64,000 bases of DNA from positions 124,490,551 to 124,554,550 of the forward strand of contig NC_079135.1 in NCBI RefSeq assembly GCF_945859705.1, written 5' to 3'. The DNA is from Episyrphus balteatus. Lineage: Eukaryota; Arthropoda; Insecta; Diptera; Syrphidae. Below, piece after piece: positions 33,143-46,270 of the stretch. Numbering within the stretch: the first letter of the stretch is position 1; every line of letters begins with the position of its first letter. The notes under the pieces are model-generated. The model did not search any database. It saw nothing but the letters and a program-made list of their open reading frames with translations, and was not told the DNA's origin. Position numbers and translations under genes: made by a program.

Positions 33143-36100
33143 AAAATAACGAATTACATCGGCAGGGTTTTATTCCATAAAATCACGGGTTGAGCAAGTC
33201 AAATAACTGCAAAAATGATAGATTCCTTCGGTAAAATCAGTTTTTTTGTTTTCAATATAATGCTTGGTTGCCCTCGTTAAAATTTCAAGTGGGCAAACAT
33301 GGACACCAGATAGGCAAACGAATCAGACCAGTTTGGCTTCACGGAGCTTACTAAACATACATAAATGTACATAGATAAAGAAAGGAACATTATTATAGTT
33401 GATATCATTACAAAATTCCGATGTGAATACGCAATATTAAGTACATATAAACTTTGCTTTAAATAAAAAACAAAACAAAAAACACGTTTTCATACAACTA
33501 TTTCCAAAGTTTTCTTGTTTATTTATTTTGATAAACAAATTAACATTAATGTGAAACTGCAAAAAACTACCTAACTACTGCACTGACTAATTTTTATGAT
33601 GTCATTAAAAGTTCGAAATCGTGTTTAACAAATAAACAAGCACACTTCAGTTTTACTTTCACCTTGCAATCATAAATGTTTGCATAAAATCGCACGAACA
33701 AATTAACATTCCCCATATAGTACGCATACACTCCACACACCAACACATACAACCAAATTCACTAATCAAAAACCCTTTTGTCCAAACAAATTAGACAAAA
33801 ACGGACAGAACTAAGTACTTTGTCTAGGTTAATTGTCAATTATCAATGCAATAATTTAATTTCGAAGTAAACAGAAAACAAAACAAACTCAAAAACATAT
33901 TGGACAGAGAACGAGTCCTCCTACAAGAACAATGACAAAAGTTAAAAAAAAAAAACACAATTTTACACCAGATTTGATCAGTAACCATGTTTTGATGGTG
34001 ATGCTTAGTGTTCAACACTTTATGTTAACACATTTTCTAGCCTCTGTTTCGGTTCGTTCCTAATATCCTTGTGCCGTTTAAGAAGCAATGATTACATTTT
34101 GTGTGTGTTTTAAAATTCAATTTGGCAGCAACAAAATTTATTGCTGCTTCGTTGCTCGTTATCACCGAACGTGACTGACAGCAAGTGGCAACGCCACCAT
34201 TTCTATACTCTATATATGCAACTAAAAAACAATATACAAACATACATACAATGCATTATATTGCTGCTGTACCGCTGATGCTTCTGCCCGCTCTAGGAAA
34301 ATTATTCAAATTTCATTTTATTCCAACAAAAATGGGTGAGGCTCTAGCGGCGGCGGCGGCGGCGGGTTGTACTACTGTGTTGTGGTTTTGGTACGATGCG
34401 ATGGTAGTTATAAAGTGGGAAACACAATAACAAAAGTCGACAATCGAGAGATGGAAGAGAATGCTTCTGCATTTTTCCACGAAATTAAATATCTGTTTAG
34501 ATATTCCCGGTGGTCACAGTCGCAGAGCTCAGCTCCTGCTAGAATTGTGCATAAACAAAATGGGATAGAAGAAAGCAACGCAACACAGACTAAGTTCTTT
34601 TAGTAGTTTATATTTTGTTGTTGTTGATGTATATTAATGCGGTGGTGGTAATACTAATGGTAATGTTGTCGGGTATAAGTTGGAAACTAGGACAGACAGC
34701 AATATAAATTTCGTTTTTTCATCCAAAACAAAGAATTTATAACTATCTAGTACTCCCAAGTATATAACATTGTGTGTTTTGAGTACCTTGCTTTATGTGT
34801 GGCTGTGTGCATATACAATTTCAAGGATACCTTGTCGTTTTGTTGTTCTCTCGAACTGGCGATATACCTATTTTATGGGTACTCGTCGTCGTATTATTAT
34901 GATCCCAAGGTGGTTTTACTTAAATATATGTTTTCTCTTTGTTCTGTCATTATCTCTCTCTGAAAATCATTATTTCCAATTAGAAAGATAAAAAAGCAAC
35001 ACAAAAAAAAACCCTCATCATGGTTTTTTTTTTCAATGTCAAAGGATTTTTCTGTATTATCCTTGAGGTCAGCAGAGATACCTATATTTTTTTTTATTTT
35101 ATTTTATTTTTACACTTGGTTTTTTTCTTGCTGCGCTTCTCTGCAACTGAAAATTCACCTCTTGAACACTACTTGAACTCTTTGAAGAAGGAAAATTTGT
35201 GTTTTCTTTTTAGTGTTGTTGTAGGTAGATTGCATGGCGTTGGGTGATGATGCTGCATGGTTGCATAATACTTGACAAATTGCCTGAAGTAAAACCACTA
35301 AATTAGATAGTTAATAACAGCTTAACCTCAGTTTTGTGTGTGTTGAAGGTTTAAAATTGTTTAAAATGGGTAGAAAGGGGTGTGATGGGGAAATTAAATC
35401 AGAAGTCTTTACTATAGTAATGAGATTTAGTTAATTTGTTATATTTATTCAAGAGAATGGGTGTTTGTTTTAAATTTTATGCAAAGATTTTAGAAGTTGG
35501 AAGGTAGGTAATTAGGTTAATGCAAAATAAATTAAATATCCTTTTTAAGTTTCTAAGGAAGTTTTGTGTAGTACAAACTGACTGTATGTCAAAAATATCC
35601 TTTAACTATTTAAAATTTGCTCGCACCAACCAAATATTTATAATGTAGATTAATTTGTTCGAAGAGAAAAGTTTTAATGTACCTACCTAATTGTTTTTAG
35701 TGGCTTATATTATGCTTCTTGAGTTACTCCCTCGAGTTATCGAATAAAAATTTTTCACGGAAGGTAAAATATTACCATTAACTACATATATGGAATTAAT
35801 AATAAGAGCATTAAATAAGACATAGGGAGCATTCCATCATAAAGGGTAGGACACTTACACAATTATGCATAAAAAATAGTAAATTAATGATTATAAACTA
35901 GATTCCATATGCAAAAAATCTGGATAAAAAATGTCCATACTTTACAATTTTTAAAGTAGAAGTATTTACTATTTTGTATGGATATGAATGACCCATAATT
36001 GTACAAATTTTTGATGTTGGTATTATGAAAGTCTACGTTAGACTTATTCTTACTCGCTTATAGAATCTCTTCGAATCTATTTCAAATATTTGTTCAAATC

Positions 36101-36765
36101 TTTTGATTCAGTAAACAAAATATTGGTTGCATTATATCTAGAATTAAAATAGCAATTACTTTGAAAAAAGAGACACAAAATTGCAGTTTCAGTCATTCCA
36201 ATCACTTTTCTCTGTAGGTGAATTTATGTAAGCTAAAACCTATCACCTTTCACTCAATTTTACTTATATTTACATTCTTGTCAGAATCTTATAGTATTTA
36301 TGTAACTGTTTTTCAGTTTGGTAAAATTGAAAAAAAAATTGATTGTTATGTGCTTATTATTGCACAGTTTTAAAACACCAAATTTCAGTATTTATCAACT
36401 ATCAATTGATAATTGACAATCGTAGTAGGGTAATCATTTTTTTTACAATTTTCAAAAATTCAAAACTAAAGTGCGGAATTAAAATTGAAGATTTTGATTT
36501 TGAGCCTACAGTTCCTGGCCATATTTTCAGGCCGAAGCGAAAAAAATACATCTTTTTGGTTTATGTTGCTCAGTTTTTAAATTTTTGTCAAAATATCTTA
36601 CAATTTTTGGTCTCATTAACTTATACATATCATACTTTTTTTTGTATTGAGTAATAATGAGATACTCTTAGTTTAAAGGTTAGGCCCACATTTCGAATAA
36701 ATATAGAAATTTCAATCTTAAATAACCAATTCCGAATTCGTTAGTTTGATTATTCTATTAACGTT
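33143..36765. other. Non-coding stretch
   Basis: I see no supported gene across these 3.6 kb. A GC-richer patch at 34,150-34,370 contains a (GCG)n run at 34,347-34,365; frames through it are alanine or glycine runs. Microsatellite-like GTTGTTGTTG (about 34,615) and poly-T tracts (35,020-35,110) are simple sequence. Two roughly 65-75-codon frames at 34,770-34,990 overlap in different frames and show no domain. Confidence 0.5.
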
Positions 36766-36769
36766 CTAT

Positions 36770-36965
36770 GAATAGCTCTGCTAAAACGCTGTTTCGAGCT
36801 AAGAATGCTTTAAACCCCTCTTTCAAAGATCCTAGGAACACCTGAACAAGTGCAATTCCAGTTCTACTATATGAGGCGGAGACACATGGACATGGACATT
36901 GACAATAGCGGATGAAAACCTTCTTAGTTGCAAAGATTCTTCGTTGGACGTAGGACGGACGCTTT
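36770..36965 (+). pseudogene. LINE reverse transcriptase fragment
   Basis: Plus-strand frames give AKTLFRAKNAFNPSFKDPRN, then AIPVLLYEAET, then KTFLVAKILRWT. These match in order the region after the catalytic YxDD of many non-LTR retrotransposons, where the family form is approximately KxxLYKTxIRPVLLYGAETW followed by LxxFERKILRxI. Stops and frame changes show that it is dead. Clade not determined. Confidence 0.55.
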
Positions 36966-39235
36966 TGGTCGAGGTCGAGTACCATCCTAAACTATAAGTG
37001 CCACCATAAGATATTAAGGAACCCTTAAAAAAAAAATGGCTCAGACTGACAGACAAAAATAAATGTTAAAGAATCGCCATAAAAAAAAATCGAACCATTA
37101 ACAACAAAATTCACTTCATTAATTTTATTTTATTTCATTTTAATTTTATTATAATTAAACAAATGATTTCTTTAAGATTATAGCGGTCTTTAAATTGAAA
37201 ATTAAAAATATTTACGAGTATTTATTATTTCTTTCTATTTTCTTTTATTTTTGGTGGGCCTATCTGTAAGATTTATGTTTTGTTCAATATAAGAAAAAGA
37301 ACTCTCGGGTTTAATGTAATTAAAAACCCTATAAGTAATGGATGAGAAATAAAATGAAAAAAAAAAAAAAAAATCATTTCGTGGTTGTATTTAATTTGGT
37401 TCTCCACAAGATACAAAATACCATAATACTGACATTGTTTTTGGTCTTAAAAAGAGCAATCATTCATAGAATTTAGGGAAAAAACCTAAGTAATTTTATT
37501 TTAATGACTTTTAATTTGTATTTTTTTTTTTTTTCAACTACACAGATTTCGTCAATCAAAAAAATCAATGTCAAACATTTCCATTGAACCAAGAAACTTA
37601 CCATTTAGTAAATGCCTTATACATATGCACAATCCATAAAATATGTCAATTCATAAAATAATATGATACCTTTTACTTTAATATTCCCACATGTTCTGTG
37701 GCACATACTTGATTTCCCATTATAATTGACCATGATAACCTTTAAGAAGCCTCTTACACATTGTTCCTTCTAAAAGGCCTATAATCTCAATTCAAGTGCA
37801 AACTATAAATCATTTATTGATCCAATTATAATGATGACTTTATTATTCACCTTTTCACAAACCATCCCCTCGTGCCATTCCCCTTTTTCTAATCAACTTT
37901 TTTCTGTTCATTCATTCGAATCGATAAACAAAACGCATTCATTAGATTGACCTACACAAACGCAACCTCCCTTTTTTTTTAGATAGAAGAGACTCTGTTC
38001 AAAATCAATTAAAACATCAAAATGGAAAAATAGAAGAAAAAAAAATATATCAAACGCAAACTGTCGTCCTCGACATCTTTGGTCGTCATCATTATTTCTA
38101 TAGATTCAAAAACTCAGACGCACTCATTTGATGGCAAATATTTAGAAAGTGCGTTTCTTTCAACGCTTGGATTGACGATGCGGTGGTGGCATGAAGCACA
38201 GCAACCTCGTCTTTGTCGTCGTCGTTGTTGTTGTTGTTGTTGTCGTGCCAGATGTTTGACGCCTGGTGTGTTGTGATAACTTATAGCTATATGATTCCGT
38301 ATTCCCTCTTTCAAATAAATATAAAAATAAAAATAAAAACACATAAATATGACCACTTATTCGTTTTAAGATACGAAGACGGAGCAAAAAAAAAACTCTC
38401 TATTTGTGGTTTTTTGAAAAATTCGAGGCAAAAAATATATATAATATAAAATGAATATCCTCCAGTTTTGCAATAAAATCAACTGAAAATAGTGTCGATG
38501 GTGTTGGTGGTTATGATGTAATCATAATATTCCCTCTGAGCTCTAACGTCAATTTACGATGAGTTCAGTCTGGCACTGACAATTTTTGTGCGGTTAAGTT
38601 AAGCTTTTAGATATTCAGATATTTTTTTTTCAATTTTTTTTTTATGGGCATATAAATGTACGAGTATAACAATTTAAGGGAATTTGCCATTTGAATAATT
38701 TAAAATTCTATCACGGAAATAGGAAAAAATATATATATTTTTTTTTATGTTTAAATGGCATTTGTGTGGAATTTTTTTAAGGAAATATATTTTCTAACAA
38801 GCTTGAAAAATTTAACCACAACAAAATTGAATAATCATGAACTTAGAGAAGAAATCCATTGCCAATTAAAATGCAAACATTTTGATAATAATAATTAATA
38901 ACTGTTAAATTTATTAGTTTCCGATTTTTATTGTTCTTTAATTTGTTTTATGATCTTTCATAAAAAGATTGCAAAGCACTCCTCTTTTACTAAATCGAAA
39001 TGGAAGTTATATTTTTCTGCTATTTAGTCGTTTTTCGAAGTTCATATGAAATTAAAGAAAGTTAGCAAATAGGGTATTCCTCCTAATTTTGCACAATGAC
39101 TGTATAATTGTTTATAACCTTGAAATGCTCGTTTTACTTTCTGTGAAAACATCCGAAGCTCATTCATGCTAGATTAATCCTCTATTTCTTCGATCGCTCA
39201 TTTCTCGTGTTTGAAAAAAAAAAAATGTTTGTCTG
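36966..39235. other. Non-coding stretch
   Basis: Mostly AT-rich DNA with poly-A and poly-T tracts. The only structured feature is the GTC/GTT trinucleotide array at 38,214-38,244. No exon supported. Confidence 0.5.
38214..38244. repeat. (GTC/GTT)n microsatellite
   Basis: Three GTC units followed by about six GTT units and a GTC end. Poly-Thr, poly-Gln or poly-Leu frames through it on either strand are simple-sequence artefacts. Confidence 0.85.
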
Positions 39236-39239
39236 TTCT

Positions 39240-39665
39240 TTTTTGTTTGTAGAACTCATTGGCAGCTTGAGTCCTTCTCTTCTCGTTAAGCTGTACGCGC
39301 TTGCTGGCATTCATCATCAAACAAGGGGTTTTGTTGCGCTCGTGAAACCCAGCACTTCAGAGGCGGCATCTCTGATGGCTCTTTGGCAATTTTGCCACTT
39401 TATAAGAGGTTATTCGAATTGCGTTACGATTGTAGTCCGACATTGAAATTTCTCACAGACGGCCTGGAAATCCACATCCGTACAAAAGAAAAAATGAACC
39501 AAATTACTGACCGGTAAGATCCACATTATTAATCTGTGATCTCTTCTGAACTCAAATCCAGTGGTGAAGCTCGGTCCTCATATTTTGCATACTCAACTAA
39601 CTTTAGCGCCTGCACTCATTGGCTACTACCTGGTAGTGGTCAGAGTCAATGTTTTGGTCCTCGGA
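39240..39665 (-). pseudogene. LINE ORF2 fragment (end of endonuclease and linker)
   Basis: Read from 39,665 downward, the minus strand encodes DSDHYxVVAN, matching the last catalytic block (SDHxxV) of APE-type LINE endonucleases. About 200 bp later comes FQAVCEKFQ and then WQNCQRAIRDAASEVLGF followed by ECQQAR, matching the linker pattern W..C..AI..AA...LG … EC..A seen in RTE/CR1-type elements. Several stops and frameshifts interrupt it. The similarity is recalled from family patterns and not from an alignment. Confidence 0.6.
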
Positions 39666-42014
39666 ACATTCAGAAGTCCATAATATAGAAAAAATGCCTA
39701 GCAATATGTTTAACTAATGAATATAAAGATGAGGGAAACGCGTTCTACCTAGAGCAACATTTCACCACGCAGAAAAGTCGACTAGCTTAAATCCGTAATC
39801 GAACGTGTTATCGTGCAGGATATGCTTTCCGACTTGTCTTCCATAGATGCCCTCTTTTCCAAGATTGGTATTAAAACAAAAACCGAGCACACAGCTTGTA
39901 AGGCAGTGCAGCATCAGTCAACTTTGCATTATACTTGTATTGTAATGCAACAAATAAAAAAAAATTGTAATCTTATAAAGAATTTTTAAATGTTGTTTTC
40001 AATAAACTTCGATCTTAATCTTATAAAAATTAAAAATTATAAAAAAAATAATTTGAAACAAAGTTCTTTGTCTTCAGCATTTACCCAATCTTTCAGCCAT
40101 TCATTGAGTTTGGTTTATATCTCGTATACCTACTTTGCCTACTCAATCAACAATCGAAATAATGTCAACTGAAAACCCATTAAGTGTTCTTCCATTTAAA
40201 ACAAAAAAAAGGTCAGGAATGCAAAAAAAAGAAAAACAGAAAAAAAAAAACAAAGACAGGATGTCTCCAATAATCCAGCAAAACCTCACATTAATTCTTT
40301 ATAGTTGGTCGTTTACTCTCCTTTTGCCAACTCTGATCGCTTTCCGAAATTTCATCCGAAGGGCAAATTTAATTGTCCTGACCAACACTATCATCATCAA
40401 CAGACAAGTCTCTCGACTCTGACTACAGCAGCAGAGAAATTCCAATTCATCATCATTGCATCGTCGTCGTCATCGTCATCATCATTTTGTGTTCGTCTCC
40501 TGCTGCATTAGGTTATCATTAGAATTGAAATCAAACAAAGCAGAAGAGAACCTAAAGTGACTTCTCTCTCTCCAAGCGCCCGCCCCGGCCGCTGCGCTGA
40601 TATACCATCGTCAGTTTGGTCTTCATTCCTAGTTGTTGTTGGGTTGATGTTGCTTCTTGTACTGCTTTCTGCTACCACGTCGTCGCTATCTTTCTTTCCC
40701 GTAGAAGTAAAACAACGTCGACAGCCAACGACCAGGTAGAAAATAAAAACAAACCAAAAGATATTTGCCAACCTGATGATGATGATGATCTCAGGCTCCA
40801 ATCATGCAGGCGGAAATCTTATCTTTGAATGTTTATAATTAAAAAGTTGATGCGACCGGCAGAGGGTGCACACTCCTCGACTCAAAGTTGAACCAGAAAG
40901 GAAGACACGAAGAAGCGAAGGAGGCAGAGCAGAGCCAGCAGCATCAAACAAAGAAGAAAAGCAAAAATATCAAAAGGAATCATTTGAAACACAGAAAACG
41001 AATAAGAATAAGTGAATTGGTCAAGCAAAAAAGTAGAAGTATAGATAAAAAAAAAGATTCCACACGTCAATCGTCTATGCTTTGGCGAAGCCCTAAAGGT
41101 GGAGACAGAAAAATAAAAAAATATAAAAAAAAACAAAACAAATGAATAAAATTGAGCGAAAAATAAAAAGAAAATCGTCGAGGAACGACCGACGTTTGTT
41201 TGTTCGTTCATTCGTACATTCGTTCAATGTGATAGGTGGCCGATTCTTGCTTAGAGGAATGAACGCAATCGGAAATCATAAAAAAAGATTAACCAAGCAA
41301 ACAGCAAAGGGATTTGATTTTATTTCTTTTTATCATTTTTTGTTGTTCTTATTTATTTATGCTTTTGAAAAGATTATTCGTGAAGTTGAAAGAGTTGAAA
41401 AGATAACAAAAAGGACGCACTTTATTAGCAAAAAAAAAAACTTTACAAGCATTTTTGTGGAATGATTCATAAAAAAAAACTTGGCATCAGAGTTAACTTT
41501 CTATGTCGATCCGGAGGTAGGTTATTATTAACTATTAGTTCAAGACTTATTTTCGAACAGATTCGGTTACATTCTACTTTTCGATTTCAAATTGTTTTTA
41601 GTTTTTTTCATAATCTTCGTTGAAAGGTTCAACATACAAAACCAAAATCAAGAATTGCAGTTTTGGAACATCTTATACAATTTTGACCTCGTAGAAAGCT
41701 TGCATTTCGGAAGTGACTTTGAAATATTTTAATAGAGTTGTAAGCGATGCCGAGAATTTGAAGAAATCAATTCTGCGATGATGCAACAAACTTCGCCCTG
41801 TGGACTTTGCTAAGTTTGCTTAAGTTTATCGCTTTGTCCAGAGGAGTCCACCATACTTTCACCGCGTATAGAACTGAAGCCATCAAAAACGAACAAGGGA
41901 ACACCGCAGTAGAGTCGCCAGCGATGCTGAGAACTTGGAATCACTTCAACCAACAATTCCAGCCCCCGACCTGGGCAAAGTGAAGTGAGGCCCGAATCGA
42001 CACGAAACCGAAAA
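39666..42014. other. Non-coding stretch with a possible 5' leader or first exon
   Basis: No protein-coding exon is firmly supported. The block 40,400-40,740 is much less AT-rich than its surroundings, with CGCCCGCCCCGGCCGC near 40,577 and a (GTC)n/(ATC)n run near 40,462-40,484. It ends with CAG|GTAGAA, a possible donor. From 40,880 to 41,150 the plus strand is purine-rich in a way common for long fly 5' UTRs. A 71-codon minus frame at 42,025 to 41,810 lies in a GC-richer patch that I cannot identify. Confidence 0.35.
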
Positions 42015-42109
42015 CCGGTTCGCAACCGGGTAAACGCCTCTTTTAGATGTTTGCAAGGTACTCATTATTTTACCTTACCAAATGGGACGTTTACCCGGTT
42101 CCGTGCCGG
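42015..42109. repeat. 22-bp inverted repeat around a 51-bp loop
   Basis: CCGGTTCGCAACCGGGTAAA at 42,015 is mirrored by TTTACCCGGTTCCGTGCCGG ending at 42,109, with two mismatches over 22 bp. It may be the remnant of a small MITE. Confidence 0.6.
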
Positions 42110-44506
42110 TTATCGGCATCGTGGGAAATGACCCTGAGGATAACTAATTATGCGACTGAACAGTCCTATTCTACAAGGAAGCATGCGTCAAATTTTAACT
42201 TTTAACTCGCCTTGTATCTCATTTCCCAGAAACATGAACTGATTAATTTTTTAGGCTGGTATTTTTCACACGCTTATAGCTTGAGGCTCATAATTCTTTT
42301 TAGCGGACAGTAAAAAATTAGATACCCTAACTTATTCATTATTTATATTTAACTTATACGCATATTTATGTCTTTGTATACAATTTCAACTAAATCCAAA
42401 ATAAGAGATTCGCTATTACATAGTTCCAGCCAAGGAAAGTCAAAGATCGAAATGTCATTAGCATTCTCTAAGCATTTAGATTAAAGAAATTGAATAGTTT
42501 TGTACCCAAATGCAAATCAAATCACTTTGCATTTAAAAATAATTTGCAAAACCAAATACCTACGTCTGCCACAAGTTTTTGCTAATCGCAAGTTACAAGT
42601 AGTGAAATGAAATCTTCATTTACAAAAAACTAACAAAAATTCTTTTAATTAAATTTGATCCTTAATTGCAGACTTTTCAAGTACAACTGCAAACTTCCCG
42701 ACTTCTACAAAATGACTCAAGCATTAACATTGCAACAAATCTAACAAAAAAAAAAATACTATACAATGAAAAACATGGTCTACACTAAAACATAGTTGAT
42801 GCCAGCAGGCAATGACAAGCTTCCTGTTACCCGAAACTGCATCTGCAATCTGCATCCTACTCTCAAAAAGAAAAAAATCTTTGACACTCAAACACAATCT
42901 ACTAGCATTCCGACCTCTTTCCTGTGTCGCGGCACCGCCACCGACGACAACACAAGGCAGCGGCAGTGGCGGCAGCAGCGAGGACGACTACGTCAAAAAT
43001 GCTTTGATTATTTTTTTTTTTTTGTGTCTTCTTTTGTTTCTCACAATAATATTCTTATGCCAAGAAATGCAACATACACAAGTATTCAGGTCAAGTTGGC
43101 ACGTTTGCATCTGTGATTGTTAAAACAAGACAAACACTTACCTACCCTACCTAGAACACAGTGGGGGAGACAAAAAATAATCAAAAACAATCAAGTCCTT
43201 AAAATTAGCTGAATAAACTTTCAAAGTATTTACGTTACAAACTTATATATGGGGGAGAAGCGAGCTATTTTTGGAAAAACACATTTGTGTTATACAACAA
43301 AATTTTGAAATGGAAGTAAAAAAAATTATGGAACTCAGATTTATTAGGTCTATGCGTCTTATAATGATTTCAAAAGTCAGTTATATTTTTGCTCCGGACT
43401 GTGTTTTTACAATTAAAATAAAAAATGATGATTTGTCATTTTCTTGATTCAGAAGAACTTAGTCTTAAAAATTGGATCAATAAAACTCTAGATATAACCA
43501 AAAATCATATAACTTGTTATATGATTTTTGATATAAACTTTAATTGAAACAATATATTGGTTTTATTTTAGGTTTATGAAGCTTCTGTGGTAAATTAATT
43601 TGGTCGAATCTTCAAGCAAAAGAAAATGTAAGATTGCCAAAAAAAAACTAACAAAAACTCCAATTTTTTATATTTGCAGATTTAAACCCTTGCAAACGTG
43701 TTTTTGATAACAATTATTAATCACAACCTTAAAACCAAGGAACTGCTTTATTAATTGAGTTTAAGATCTTCAACCGGTGAGAATAGAATTTTTTTCGAAT
43801 TGGAGTGTTCTGTTCCTTATCATCAGACTACAGCTACAGCTACAGTTTAGTTTTAAGCTACAGTTTAGCCCGAATGTGTCAACTGCCTTTTTTACTTGCG
43901 ATATACATAATGTATGTAAAAAAAAAACGAACTCGAGATAACAATTTTACATGACATTACGATGATGGAAAATGCCAAAAAAGTGCGTCCGGTAATTCTA
44001 TCTAAACTACTAGAGCGATTCTCTTTAAACGTGGTCTTGGGCGATTCCCCAGAGGGGGGAAACTGATTTTTTTTTTAGGATCAAAACCAACAGTGCCTGT
44101 CTTGTAACGGAAAAGCTAATTTTTTTCAAAAACGGCTCTAACGATTTTGATTAAATTTTGTGTGTGTATTATTACACATAAGTTCCAAGTTTTGAAATAA
44201 GAAAAATATTTTTTGTACCGTTATTAACCGTACCTACCATAGAATGGTTTTTTATTGGTTTCTAAATATTTCATACAAGACTAACCCGATTTCAACGAAA
44301 ATTTTTATACAAAAGCCTTTAAGTAATGGTAATATTAAAATTTAAGAAAATTAAAAAAATCCACATTTTTGGATTTTTAAAAAATGTTTAAATTTTTTTT
44401 TTTTTTTGAAAAATAAATTTTTTGAAAATGGGTCGGTGAAAAATTTTGAAATTTTATTTTAATGAGTAAATTAATTATTTCTTCAAAATGGCAGATACAA
44501 AATTCC
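42110..44506. other. Non-coding stretch
   Basis: I see no gene. The 42,790-43,120 block has two overlapping frames of about 100 codons that pass through a GGCAGCGGCAGTGGCGG simple run; neither has a domain. From 43,960 to 44,400 the phrases CGGCTCTAACGATTTTGATT and CATACAAGACTAACCCGATT look like fragments of old interspersed repeats. A short GCTACA repeat lies at 43,833-43,860. Confidence 0.5.
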
Positions 44507-44510
44507 TTAA

Positions 44511-45234
44511 GGGCCCAACCCATAGAATCCGTTGCGTCCGTTCCGTCGAAGTTTTTGACTGACAGCTCGATAAAATACACACGTTCTAATATGGGAAGCG
44601 ACCCATAAGCGACGGATCGGACGGAGACGGACGGTTTCGACGGAAGAAGTTGTCCAACTTTCTACTTTTTCATCCGTCGTATGGTTTGACATTGGTTGTC
44701 AACAGTAGATCTGTTCAATTTTCTGTTTTAGAGTGCACACCGGGGAATTTCAGAACTAAATGAACTGCGCTCTTTTCTTCTCCGATTTTATGAGTTGTGA
44801 ACTTTCAGTATTCATTAGTGAATTAATTGTAATAAAAGTAACATTTAATGATATATCTAATAAATTATATCAATTAAATACTAAAATTCTGTTGTAGAGT
44901 TCAATTTTACTATGCCAAAGTCATATCTACAAATGATAATCTGTTATTAAAAATTGTTTTTTACTGAAGAGCAAGTACCTACATGAAATCTAGTCGCGCA
45001 TTTTATTTTATTAAAAAAAAGAACAACAATAATAGTTCAAAATTTCTTGCATCAGAACTTCCTTAGTGCACATTCAGCGATAAAATATCGAACACACCTC
45101 GGAATTTGAAGTGAGCTGTCAAAAAGCAATCCGTCGTACGACGTATTCTATGGGTCACCCCTTTCTGTCCCAAACTTCAACTTCAACGGATGGATTGACG
45201 GAACGGACGCAACGGATTCTATGGGTTGGGGCCT
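44511..45234. mobile_element. TTAA-flanked MITE, piggyBac-like ends (about 720 bp)
   Basis: Left end GGGCCCAACCCATAGAATCC, with the near-identical inverse at the right; the match continues through GTTGCGTCCGTTCCGTC (about 37 bp in all). Both ends are flanked by TTAA (44,507-44,510 and 45,235-45,238), the target signature of piggyBac. A second internal pair (ACCCATAGAAT phrases at 44,518 and 45,143-45,155) shows that the right end holds an extra inner copy of the end sequence. There is no transposase. Confidence 0.8.
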
Positions 45235-45292
45235 TTAAATGTTTTCGTTTGGTAAAAAAAATTTATTTATTTTTTGATCTGTTCAAATACAA

Positions 45293-45432
45293 TAGCTGCG
45301 TTCCTTTGGAAATATTTATCTACTGCTTAGTACTTAAAGCTGCTTTGAACTACTTTTTCAGTATATCAAAAGTAGTTCAAAGTAGTTTTAAGTACTAAGC
45401 AGTAGATAAATATTTCCAAAGGAACGCAGCTA
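45293..45432. mobile_element. 140-bp hairpin MITE
   Basis: Arms of about 62 bp pair nearly perfectly (two or three mismatches) around a 16-bp loop. The left arm begins TAGCTGCGTTCCTTTGGAAA and the right arm ends TTTCCAAAGGAACGCAGCTA. The ends start and finish with TA. A single-stranded transcript would fold into a long hairpin similar in size to a large pre-miRNA. Confidence 0.88.
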
Positions 45433-46270
45433 ATAAAGTAGTCGCAACAACAGTTTTTTGACAGAAGAAGAAGAAGAAGAAAGAAGTTGTTTAACTTTAA
45501 ACAACTGCTTAAATTTGGAAAATGTGTTCAAAAACTTGTTTGTAGTTGTCTTATAGCTGTCAAACTTGTTTCTAAGTATAGATTGTCTTAACTTTGAATA
45601 GTGTGATATTTTTTTTAATTAAATGAATCATATTTCGCAAAATTTGAATAAAAGTCAAGCAGTGTTTAAGTAGGCAAAAATCTAATAAATATGCCTGACT
45701 ATATTATAACGTAATTATAATTTAATCTAATGGAAATAAATCAATTAATTTAAGTTTAAACTTTATTCTATCATCATTTAAATCTGAGGCTAAGCATTTG
45801 GAATTAAACAGATGAACTCCATATGCGTGAGCCCACTGTCATACCTGGGCGAAACGCATATGGAGTTGAGGTCACTTAAACTTTTTAATTGAATTCACTC
45901 CGCTTAAAAATAAAAATAATTTTCATTATTTTTTCACTTTGTTTACTTAAACAGATGAATACATTTTTTAATGGGTTCATTTTGCTCATATCTTAAAACA
46001 TGAAGAGGAACATGCAAAAGACACATCTGGCAAATAACCCTTTCTGGAGCATATATTTTAAATTGTTCCAAAAGATTAGGAATGACACGGACACTTAATA
46101 CGGTCAGAAAAAACATCATGGACAAACATAATACAATTTACATTTCTTCTAGTCTCTAAAGACTCAAATCTAATCAGGCTAACCTCTTAACTAATTTAAC
46201 TTTTGTTTCTTTAAGAACTCATTCCTAACTAAGCCAGGTTTCAAATATCTTCTCAATTTTAATTTAGGCT
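45433..46270. other. Non-coding spacer
   Basis: No gene. It contains a small palindrome at 45,815-45,867 (AACTCCATATGCGT and its inverse around a 25-bp loop) and an AAG microsatellite at about 45,465-45,483. Its right edge is the left target duplication (TTTAGGCT) of the next element. Confidence 0.6.

Noticed and set aside
38114..38387. Frames with poly-Gln or poly-Thr runs
   Set aside because: They are the GTC/GTT microsatellite read in different frames.
40557..40739. 60-codon frame with a signal-peptide-like hydrophobic stretch
   Set aside because: It starts in a GC-rich block with equally long frames on both strands; no conserved feature beyond hydrophobicity.
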